This document shows, in pieces, positions 37,431-43,622 of a stretch of DNA of 45,228 nucleotides (the first letter of the stretch is position 1; each line of letters starts with the position of its first letter). The position numbers were made by a program, and so were the translations under genes. Source of the DNA: a virus. Location of the stretch: positions 1 through 45,228 of IMG/VR virus record IMGVR_UViG_3300044645_000552. The stretch is one strand, 5' to 3'. The notes below the pieces were generated by a model, which had not been told where the DNA came from, ran no database searches, and saw only the letters and a list, made by a program, of their open reading frames with translations.

Positions 37431-37464
37431 AATAAAAACTCCCAGGGGTAGACACCCCCAGGAG
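37431..37464 (-). terminator. Intrinsic terminator ending the capsid/fibre operon
   Basis: Reading the minus strand, CTCCTGGGGG (37464-37455), a 6-base loop and CCCCTGGGAG (37448-37439) form a 10-bp stem with two G-T pairs, followed by TTTTTATT. It lies 57 bases after the stop of the 218-aa gene and before the promoter at 37355-37387. This is a textbook Rho-independent terminator. Confidence 0.85.
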
Positions 37465-37520
37465 ATACCCCGTAAAACCAACAAAACAGGGTTTTTAATA
37501 TCACCATAACTCATTGGTTT

Positions 37521-38177
37521 TTAAGGAGTATGGGGTTGTGTTGTTATAGGATTGTTCACTCTGTAGTAAGTACTTGTAGTGGCTCCTGGGGAGTTGTGTG
37601 CATAACTAGCTGTATACAAGCTTCCCACAACACCAGATACACAAGGATTGAAGTTGGTGTAACCAATGAAATAAATATTTGCTCCTCCAGATGTACGCAC
37701 TTGAATATATGCGTATTGTCCAGTAGGGATGCTTATTGTACCTGCTAATGATGGGGCTGTAGGACATTCAGGGATTGTAAATCCATTTATCAACTGTGTC
37801 CATGTTAAACCAAGAGGTTCTGGCTGAGTTCCCAAGAAAGGAGGAGGCTGAATTGAATAGTACACCTCAGCATTATTAATATTACCGTTACCACTCTCAG
37901 AAGACAAGTAAATCATCAGATTCTCAGGAGCTAATGTAGTGGTGGTTGTGGTGGTACATATAGTCAGTGTAAGATCTATATAGTTTGTGCAAGCTCCGCT
38001 AGACATCACCCTGACAATAGTTGTACCGTTAGGTGCTATGTAGGAAGTATACCCAGCCAAGAGAGCTGCTTTAGACACCCCCACCTCAAAAGCTGATGTA
38101 TACCCATCAACATCTGAATACAGATTGAAGGGTCCTGTGTCAGCCCCAGCAGTAGTAAGAGTTATTGTAACAACCAT
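37521..38177 (-). CDS. Two-domain structural protein with poly-Thr linker, 218 aa
   Basis: Residues 1-72 form a beta domain (TITLTTAGADTGPF ... GVSKAALLAGY ... SSGAC) that shares its pattern with the N terminus of the 289-aa protein at 27382-28251. A linker of seven Thr (75-81, following Cys74) leads to a second beta-rich domain of about 135 residues without recognised motifs, with a Pro/Thr-rich tail (NPITTQPHTP). It is the last gene before the terminator and starts 13 bases after the 78-aa gene. It is probably a virion surface or fibre-associated protein, inferred from the neighbouring collar fibre. Confidence 0.68.
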   Translation of the reverse strand: MVVTITLTTAGADTGPFNLYSDVDGYTSAFEVGVSKAALLAGYTSYIAPNGTTIVRVMSSGACTNYIDLTLTICTTTTTTTLAPENLMIYLSSESGNGNINNAEVYYSIQPPPFLGTQPEPLGLTWTQLINGFTIPECPTAPSLAGTISIPTGQYAYIQVRTSGGANIYFIGYTNFNPCVSGVVGSLYTASYAHNSPGATTSTYYRVNNPITTQPHTP

Positions 38178-38190
38178 AACTTATTGATTC

Positions 38191-38427
38191 TTAAGCAATT
38201 GTGGTGGTAGTAGTGGTTGTAAGTTGACAAATAGCCAGTTCTAGTTTTTGGAGGATGGTCGTAAGATCATCACAAGTGTCAATGCCTGTGCAAGGAAGAT
38301 TGGGACCTACGTACTTGATTAAGTTGGAGATCTTCAGCTTGGTGTCACAAGGATCTGCTCCACAGTTAGTTCCTGAGGGTACAATACTGCCTCCTGTAAA
38401 ACAAGGACTGGTTGGTAAACAAGACAT
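38191..38427 (-). CDS. Small Cys/Thr-rich structural protein, 78 aa
   Basis: The pattern GTNCGADPCDTKLKISNLI, then YVGPNLPCTGIDTCDDLT and a short helix (ILQKLELAIC), is one I recall from small proteins next to fibre genes in Bacteroidota phages. The protein ends with seven Thr and IA, immediately followed by TAA. In the muzzle protein the same TTTTTTTIA string continues into a Cys module, so this one looks like a linker that has lost its distal domain, or a deliberate Thr tail. NCGADPCD recurs in the 388-aa protein (DCGADPCDNVD). The likely role is fibre attachment or oligomerisation; this is inference. Confidence 0.6.
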   Translation of the reverse strand: MSCLPTSPCFTGGSIVPSGTNCGADPCDTKLKISNLIKYVGPNLPCTGIDTCDDLTTILQKLELAICQLTTTTTTTIA

Positions 38428-38438
38428 TTAAGTTAGTT

Positions 38439-39542
38439 TTATGGGATGTACATAATGTAATAACAAGCCAGAACAGGGGGAATATTATTGTGAGACAAGC
38501 CACCTCCTGTAGAGGAATTTGTCACAGTGACATTAATATTAGTGAGGCCTGTTGTAGAAGATCCTGTAATGTCTGTTGTGGGTCCTTCGTTAAAGTTACC
38601 ACCACTTCCAAAGTGTCCTGTATAATCCTCATTCCATACGTTAGGAAGCGTGTGAGTGTGTCCAGGATCTATAATGTTTACAGAGGCTGCGTGCGTGTGT
38701 GCAGGAATCTGTGTAGTATCAAGAACAACATTGTTTGCACCAGTGATCATAGACAGTGTATAGTTGGGATTACCAGCAATACCAGGATCTACAGCAGCAT
38801 TATATGCACCCCCACCAGGAACAGCTGTAACACTTACAGGCAGTCTTCCACGCTTATCAGGAGTACCATTTGCACCATTGCACAAGTAGATTTTATCCCA
38901 ACCAAGACCAGCAAGACCTACACCACCAGCATCAAAGTTGGTGAGAGGACCGTAGTATTCAACAACTGTGTAAGGAACCATTTTGGTGTACTGCTGTCCT
39001 GAAGAAGCAGTGCTTGCAATGTAAGCAGCGATCAGACCATTCAGGTCAGCAAGCTTTACGTAGTTTGTACTTACATCAAGAGCAAGAGCTGCTAGGTCAA
39101 TCTCAAGCTGACACACCTTATCAATTGTAGCTTGGAGAACATCATGCGTATCATCAGAATCTACAACACCACTCAGACAACTAACATCATAGTTAGCGTT
39201 CAGTGTAGCAAGCTCAGCAACAATATCATCAACTTGTTCTTGAAGATCACAAGCAGCCTTGATGAGGGCTGTGACAACATCCAGTACTGATATAGTTGTA
39301 CAAGGTGCACATACAGGGAGATACTGACTTACCAGATTACAAATGATAGCTTCATCAATAGTTAAATTGATTCCTGTACCATCCAATGTACCAACGAGGA
39401 AAGTGGTGATTTGTTGTTCTACATGTGCAAGTGTATCACCGTTCTCAATACCAAGCTCAGGAATGTCAACTCCTGTATATTTAACGCACTGGTCTGAAAC
39501 AATCTCAGCACATCCGTTATAACAATTATTGCAGTTGCTCAT
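38439..39542 (-). CDS. Tail-collar-type fibre protein, 367 aa
   Basis: The C-terminal half has the phage tail-collar layout: GWDKIYLCNGANGTPDKRGR, then PAHTHAASVNI with DPGHTHTLP, and a terminal HNNIPPVLACYYIMYIP. These His-rich repeats coordinate metal in collar or short-fibre trimers. The N-terminal 45 residues (CVKYTGVDIPELGIENGDTL) resemble the attachment segment shared with neighbouring small proteins, and residues about 100-180 form helical coiled coils for trimerisation. It begins with a TAATG overlap with the 87-aa gene. The likely function is a receptor-binding or head fibre. Confidence 0.82.
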   Translation of the reverse strand: MSNCNNCYNGCAEIVSDQCVKYTGVDIPELGIENGDTLAHVEQQITTFLVGTLDGTGINLTIDEAIICNLVSQYLPVCAPCTTISVLDVVTALIKAACDLQEQVDDIVAELATLNANYDVSCLSGVVDSDDTHDVLQATIDKVCQLEIDLAALALDVSTNYVKLADLNGLIAAYIASTASSGQQYTKMVPYTVVEYYGPLTNFDAGGVGLAGLGWDKIYLCNGANGTPDKRGRLPVSVTAVPGGGAYNAAVDPGIAGNPNYTLSMITGANNVVLDTTQIPAHTHAASVNIIDPGHTHTLPNVWNEDYTGHFGSGGNFNEGPTTDITGSSTTGLTNINVTVTNSSTGGGLSHNNIPPVLACYYIMYIP

Positions 39543-39805
39543 TATTTGTATTTTAAAATTTTTACTCTGCTAGCGATTTGCTCAACGGTGTAACTGCTAG
39601 CATAATCAGGGTTACACCATTTGAATGTAAGAATTCTCTTGTAGTTCAAGAGATCAATAATTGCTGTAGCAGGAACAGGTTGGTTTAACATGTATACAAC
39701 ATTGTTGTATAGGTTAGCACCTAATTCATTCAGCTTATGGTCTATGTCGTGCAGTAGAGCAGGGATTGTTGAACAATCAGTGCTTACCAATCTTGGATAT
39801 AACAT
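39542..39805 (-). CDS. Small conserved-type protein, 87 aa
   Basis: A short protein with a helical N terminus (IPALLHDIDHKLNELGANLY), NVVYMLNQPVPATAIIDLL, and a beta C terminus (RILTFKWCNPDYASSYTVEQ). Its first 29 bases overlap the 46-aa micro-ORF, and its stop overlaps the fibre start. The spacing shows translational coupling. I recognise no domain. A fibre accessory or chaperone role is possible from position only. Confidence 0.6.
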   Translation of the reverse strand: MLYPRLVSTDCSTIPALLHDIDHKLNELGANLYNNVVYMLNQPVPATAIIDLLNYKRILTFKWCNPDYASSYTVEQIASRVKILKYK

Positions 39806-39917
39806 TTTTAAAAGATTGTTTTACTTGTGCTGCAGCAGCATGACAAGCTGCGCACAATCCATTAATTAGTTGACATCCGCATCCAAACTTTGCTCCACAT
39901 TTTCTGCAACTTGCCAT
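39777..39917 (-). CDS. 46-aa Cys-rich zinc-ribbon-like micro-protein
   Basis: The ATG at 39917-39915 follows the TAA of the 185-aa gene by one base. The frame ends with TGA at 39779-39777 and encodes MASCRKCGAKFGCGC, then INGLCAACHAAAAQ and a basic helical tail. The cysteine pattern C4-xx-C7, C13-x-C15 and C22-xx-C25-H26 suggests a small zinc ribbon or knuckle. It fills the otherwise empty gap between two genes and overlaps the next start by 29 bases, a packing that argues it is real. The role is unknown. Confidence 0.62.
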   Translation of the reverse strand: MASCRKCGAKFGCGCQLINGLCAACHAAAAQVKQSFKNVISKIGKH

Positions 39918-39918
39918 A

Positions 39919-40476
39919 TTAATAGAAGTTTATTACGTAATTGTTACCAGAGCAATTACAGTTATTCTTCACAAAGTTATTCAGCATTTTCTGTGCCTGA
40001 TTATACAGCGTAGTGGCTGTATCAAGAGCACAGTTGTTAGCAGCAGCAATTGCTCCTTGGATAAAGAAATAGATGGTGTTTAAATCCACCTTTGATTGGG
40101 TTTTGATAGCCTTATCGCACTCCATCATATCAAGCTTCATGAATGCCTCATCAAATCTCTCCTGAAGTTGGTCAACACGTAGAATTGTTTTTTCTACATA
40201 GTTGGTAATAGCAGGAGTGATGGAATATTTCAGCTTGTATATTCCATCAGGTAGGGGCACAAGAGCAGCACCAGTTGCTGTAATTCCAAGAGACTCAGAA
40301 TTAAACAGGTTGTAATCATTCACCGTAAAAGGAAGAACAACAGTTCCAAAAGATGGAACAGTGATTTCGATGGTGGGATTTACAGGAGTGGTGACATATG
40401 TGGATGCATCAGCAACGCCCAACAACATCTTGTTGTATGTAGGAAGAACTAGTATATCAAGGTTTAACGTGGGCAT
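39919..40476 (-). CDS. Structural protein with beta N terminus and helical C terminus, 185 aa
   Basis: Residues 1-95 are beta-strand-rich (LDILVLPTYNKMLLGVADAS, TIEITVPSFGTVVLPF, DGIYKLKYSI). Residues 100-165 are helical (ILRVDQLQERFDEAFMKLDM, then TIYFFIQGAIAAANNCALD), and the end is NNCNCSGNN. Such sandwich-plus-helix proteins sit beside fibre genes in related phages and may be a head or tail decoration base. It follows a terminator-like hairpin, so its level may be lower than that of the 388-aa protein. The family is not named with confidence. Confidence 0.62.
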   Translation of the reverse strand: MPTLNLDILVLPTYNKMLLGVADASTYVTTPVNPTIEITVPSFGTVVLPFTVNDYNLFNSESLGITATGAALVPLPDGIYKLKYSITPAITNYVEKTILRVDQLQERFDEAFMKLDMMECDKAIKTQSKVDLNTIYFFIQGAIAAANNCALDTATTLYNQAQKMLNNFVKNNCNCSGNNYVINFY

Positions 40477-40483
40477 GACTCTT

Positions 40484-40531
40484 AAATAAATAAGCCAGAG
40501 GATTGAGTTTTAATCCTCTCACCTCTGGCTT
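40484..40531 (-). terminator. Terminator-like hairpin between the 388-aa and 185-aa genes
   Basis: On the minus strand AAGCCAGAGG (40531-40522) pairs with CCTCTGGCTT (40501-40492), a perfect 10-bp stem with a 20-base loop, followed by ATTTATTT. Inside, AGAGGATT and AATCCTCT can form an alternative 8-bp stem that competes with part of the outer one. It probably works as a partial terminator or a 3-prime-end stabiliser that sets the 388-aa gene apart from the genes downstream. Confidence 0.55.
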
Positions 40532-40562
40532 AGGTTATATGATATTATTTACAACTCCTCTA

Positions 40563-41729
40563 TTACGGGATCAAGGTAGAAGTGGTAGTTGTAGAGGGCC
40601 ATACAGTGGTGGTAGTAGATGTAGTTGTGATACATGTGTTGTCACCAGTGATAGTACCCAGAGCAGCAGTAAGAATGCTGTTGATGCTTGTAGCTTCAGC
40701 AGAACCAGCCTCAGCAGCGATGATTACCATGTTATCTTCCATGATATAGTCTCCCCACTGATAAACAGTCTTATCATACTCATTGAATCTGATATAGAAA
40801 GTATCGTAGGTAGTACCAGCAGATACCCAGCTCTCAAAGTTCTCGTTGTAACCCACCATTCTGTAGAGGTGCTTCAGGTAACCAGCTTGGTAGCTGTAGA
40901 AGTTCTTCTCCAATTGGATAATCTCATCAGAAGTACCAGTTGGATAAGAAGAACGCTGCACAATAACAGGGGTAGCGATTACATTACAAGCATCAGCAAC
41001 AATGAAGTCAGCAGTTGTAGCAGGACCCAGGATAACGAAGGTGCGGAACCACATTCTGTCATACTCATAAGGGAAAGCTGCAACATCACACGGTTGTCCG
41101 TATTTAGTCAGAGGCTTACCAGTAATACGCAGAATTGCAGAAGCATCGTTACCCAGACGCTGGAACTGATAGAAATCACTGAAGGTGATGTTATCAGGGT
41201 TGATGCCAGGACCTTGCTTTTCAAAAGCCAGAATGATGCTGTCAATCAAAGCAGGAACATCAACATTATCACAAGGATCAGCACCACAATCGCAACAAGG
41301 AGCCTGTACAGTTACACTACGAGTGAAACCATTGAAGTACAGAGTGTCCAGGTAGCTAGAGTGAGCACGCAAAGTAACAGTAACAACGTCACCACACTTT
41401 ACATTCCAGCTTGTAATGTCTGTAATCTGGGTTACAGGGGTAGGACATCCTTCCACCTTGTAAAACTCAGTTACGTTAGAGTTACAACCAGAACCAGAAG
41501 GGCAACCCTTGATCTTGTCAGAACGCTTAGAACCTTGCAGATAAGTGTTTGTTCTACCTTGAGCTACATAGAAGTAGGGGGCAGCAGCAATGTTTACAGC
41601 AGTGGCAACAGTGTAGTCATTCTTGAAGAAGCCCACCTTACCAGCTGTGAGGTCTTGAGTAGAACCGCTATTGGCAATACCACTACCAACAGGAACCACG
41701 AAGACCGTAGTTAAAGAAAAATCAGCCAT
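40563..41729 (-). CDS. Probable abundant capsid/tail structural protein, 388 aa, with Thr-rich tail
   Basis: The protein is beta-rich throughout (FSLTTVFVVPVG; VTVTLRAHSSYLDTLYFNG; MWFRTFVILGPATTADFIV). It has a Cys cluster (APCCDCGADPCDN), a helix containing EKNFYSYQAGYLKHLYRMV, and ends with a Thr/Ser tail (TTTSTTTTVWPSTTTTST). By eye its codon choice (frequent AAC, CTG, GGT, CGT-type codons) resembles the MCP gene more than the neighbours, which suggests high expression, as does the hairpin just after it. It may be an auxiliary capsid or major appendage protein; position and codon use are the only evidence. Confidence 0.65.
   Translation of the reverse strand: MADFSLTTVFVVPVGSGIANSGSTQDLTAGKVGFFKNDYTVATAVNIAAAPYFYVAQGRTNTYLQGSKRSDKIKGCPSGSGCNSNVTEFYKVEGCPTPVTQITDITSWNVKCGDVVTVTLRAHSSYLDTLYFNGFTRSVTVQAPCCDCGADPCDNVDVPALIDSIILAFEKQGPGINPDNITFSDFYQFQRLGNDASAILRITGKPLTKYGQPCDVAAFPYEYDRMWFRTFVILGPATTADFIVADACNVIATPVIVQRSSYPTGTSDEIIQLEKNFYSYQAGYLKHLYRMVGYNENFESWVSAGTTYDTFYIRFNEYDKTVYQWGDYIMEDNMVIIAAEAGSAEATSINSILTAALGTITGDNTCITTTSTTTTVWPSTTTTSTLIP
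40575..40628 (-). repeat. Thr/Ser codon tract at the C terminus of the 388-aa gene
   Basis: ACN codons encode TTTSTTTT-VWP-STTTTST, the same triplet pattern as in the muzzle gene and at 37935-37955 and 38200-38220. Confidence 0.7.
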
Positions 41730-41756
41730 TGTTTTTTATTTAAAGGTTAAAAATAC

Positions 41757-42488
41757 TTATTCGTTTGTTTGAATTCTCATCATTGAGCTTTGTACAGCAG
41801 ATTGATTTTCAGTGTACATAGCCAGGTTTTGTACTGTCAGATCCAGAAGCTCATCTTCAAGATAGGTTTCAAGCTCACAGTTTTGATCTACAGAGGGTGT
41901 TCCATCAAACTTAACATATCCTGCCTTATCGATGTATACAGGATATCTCATGTAAGAGATGTATATTTTAGTTGGAGTGAACGTACCATCTGTGAAAATA
42001 CTTATCTCATCTGAAGACAGAAAGTTGAATGTTTCCTGATACTCAAAGGAAGGTTTGTAATGGTTGTTGTTCAGAAGCAGGGAAAGATCACCGTGCTTTG
42101 ACAAATCTCTATTTATCCAAATCTTCCTATCCTTACATCTCCCCTTGTCAGCCAGTACATAACTATCAATATAGAACATGTACTTGGGAGTGAGTAGGTG
42201 TATGTTTGCAAACCACTGATTAAGCTCAGCATTCTTGACAGACAGTGTGAGAGGCTGGTTGTTATATGTTACAACCAAACTCTGAAGGTCTTCGTAACGC
42301 TTTTTAAAAGCGTCCAAACCAAAACCGCTCACCACACTAAAACCATCTACCTTCTGTTTGATCAGCTTAATCTGAGCCTCATTGAGAGCTAAGATCTTAT
42401 CTTCCAATTGGATCTGTTGATGATCATTAGTAGATAGTTTATTTAGTCGCTGGTCGATCTTGTATAATAAACTATCTACAGGTATCAT
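41757..42488 (-). CDS. Head-tail ring/connector-like protein, 243 aa
   Basis: Residues 1-50 form a coiled-coil helix (LLYKIDQRLNKLSTNDHQQI ... LNEAQIKLIKQK). The middle is beta-rich (YMFYIDSYVLADKG, TKIYISYMRYPVYIDKAGYV), and the end is a helix rich in Glu and Leu (CELETYLEDELLDLTVQNLA). A beta core with a YPVYID strand followed by a closing helix recalls the ring proteins beneath the portal in crAss-like phages. Its ATG overlaps the stop of the 322-aa gene as ATGA. The assignment is by pattern and position. Confidence 0.62.
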   Translation of the reverse strand: MIPVDSLLYKIDQRLNKLSTNDHQQIQLEDKILALNEAQIKLIKQKVDGFSVVSGFGLDAFKKRYEDLQSLVVTYNNQPLTLSVKNAELNQWFANIHLLTPKYMFYIDSYVLADKGRCKDRKIWINRDLSKHGDLSLLLNNNHYKPSFEYQETFNFLSSDEISIFTDGTFTPTKIYISYMRYPVYIDKAGYVKFDGTPSVDQNCELETYLEDELLDLTVQNLAMYTENQSAVQSSMMRIQTNE

Positions 42489-43453
42489 ACAGAAGCTAAT
42501 TTTTTAGATTTCAACTTTTGTTCGAGGGTAATCAAATCTTCTTGATTATCATCATCGGCAAGATGTTTTACCAAATCATCCTCATCTTTTGCCACTTCAA
42601 ACTCACCTTCGTAAATCTTACCATTAGCCTTCAGTCTGTAAACTGAGTGTGTAAGGGCTTGTTTTACAAGGTCTTTAATATGGAGTAAGTTTTCCTTCAT
42701 ATCTGCAAATCGAGTGAACACCTCTACAGGGTTCAGCCCTTGATATTTGCCATTCTTGAATTCAGTTTGTTTAAGGACGTTATCTACTAGATTATATACA
42801 GCTTCCTCTTTTGTATCTTCTGTAACAGGCAAACCAAGCAAGCGAGCTACCTTTCTCTTCTTTTCAGGAGTCATAGCATCAAACTTGACAATAGCCTTGT
42901 TGATGAGTTGCTTCTTCTTGAACAGAACAGCATTTTCAATTTCATCATCAGCTACATAGAACTGAATATCAGCAGGATATTCACCACGCTCCCAAGCTTG
43001 ATAACTAGAAGCAATTGTGGGGTGAACACGCAACCAAGAGAATGCAAGTTCTTGGAGAGGCATACTAAGATCAAAGAAGTTGTCACCATCTACCAGCTTT
43101 ACAGGCTGTACGTGGAGAGCATCATCTGAGGATGTTGAGAGTCCATAGTTCCAAAACTTAGAACGAGGTCCCAGGTCAATTCCCCCAAGAGCAACTTCAA
43201 GTTTCTCTCTAAGGTTCTTTACACGTTCAACCTCCAGTTCTCTTTCTAGAGGATCAGAGATTCTGCGGATGTAGTTAGCTTCAGGATCAAGTCCTGTTCT
43301 ATATCTACCATCTAGCTCTTTGTAAGGATACTTAAAAACTCCTGTACCAGGAATTCTAGTGAGTCCTTTAATCGCAAGACCGCCTTGCATTGTCTGCAAT
43401 TGAGAGTTGTTGTACTCTTTCTTAATCGTAGAGATTTTTCCAATCTTACCCAT
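42485..43453 (-). CDS. Conserved-type protein downstream of the MCP, 322 aa
   Basis: A basic N terminus (GKIGKISTIKKEYNNSQLQT) is followed by a region with GTGVFKYPYKELDGRYRTGL, a helical, charged segment (DPLERELEVERVKNLREKLE), QELAFSWLRVHPTIASSY, and a C-terminal half of helices ending in acidic and Lys-rich residues (DDNQEDLITLEQKLKSKKLA). No protease, scaffold or connector motif is identifiable. It is the first gene after the structured 169-base gap behind the MCP and overlaps the next gene by 4 bases. A capsid assembly or neck role is inferred from synteny. Confidence 0.6.
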   Translation of the reverse strand: MGKIGKISTIKKEYNNSQLQTMQGGLAIKGLTRIPGTGVFKYPYKELDGRYRTGLDPEANYIRRISDPLERELEVERVKNLREKLEVALGGIDLGPRSKFWNYGLSTSSDDALHVQPVKLVDGDNFFDLSMPLQELAFSWLRVHPTIASSYQAWERGEYPADIQFYVADDEIENAVLFKKKQLINKAIVKFDAMTPEKKRKVARLLGLPVTEDTKEEAVYNLVDNVLKQTEFKNGKYQGLNPVEVFTRFADMKENLLHIKDLVKQALTHSVYRLKANGKIYEGEFEVAKDEDDLVKHLADDDNQEDLITLEQKLKSKKLASV

Positions 43454-43486
43454 GATGTAGTTAAATTTAATTTGGTTTTAAATTGG

Positions 43487-43617
43487 CAGAGTGAGTCCCA
43501 TCGAAGGGATAGCGATTAGGAATCCCCTAACCCAATCACTCTGTAATTTGAGAGAAGCTCCCCCACTTGGAGGTGGGGGGCATTCTTCTCTCGGTATTTG
43601 GCGCAGCTTAGCTGCAG
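43487..43617 (-). ncRNA. Highly structured RNA element between the MCP and the next gene
   Basis: Three structures are visible on the minus-strand transcript. (1) GCAGC-TAA-GCTGC, within 43601-43617. (2) A long two-part hairpin at 43550-43592: an 8-bp outer stem GAGAGAAG/CTTCTCTC and a 7-bp inner stem CCCCCAC/GTGGGGG. (3) At 43487-43543, CAGAGTGA/TCACTCTG closes a three-way junction holding two hairpins (GGTTAGG/CCTAATC and TCCC/GGGA). No T-run follows, so this is not an ordinary intrinsic terminator. It may protect or process the MCP messenger, attenuate downstream genes, or be a separate small RNA. It fills most of an otherwise gene-free gap. Confidence 0.6.
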
Positions 43618-43622
43618 CAGTA

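Noticed and set aside
40503-41714. 403-codon plus-strand ORF antisense to the 388-aa gene
   Set aside because: Its length is explained by the rarity of stops opposite the codon-biased 388-aa gene. The translation is Ser/Thr/Arg-rich without domain features, and it also runs through the hairpin and intergenic gap.
43550-43592. Rho-independent terminator after the MCP
   Set aside because: The stem is strong but no T-run follows on the minus strand, so it is annotated as part of a structured RNA element instead.
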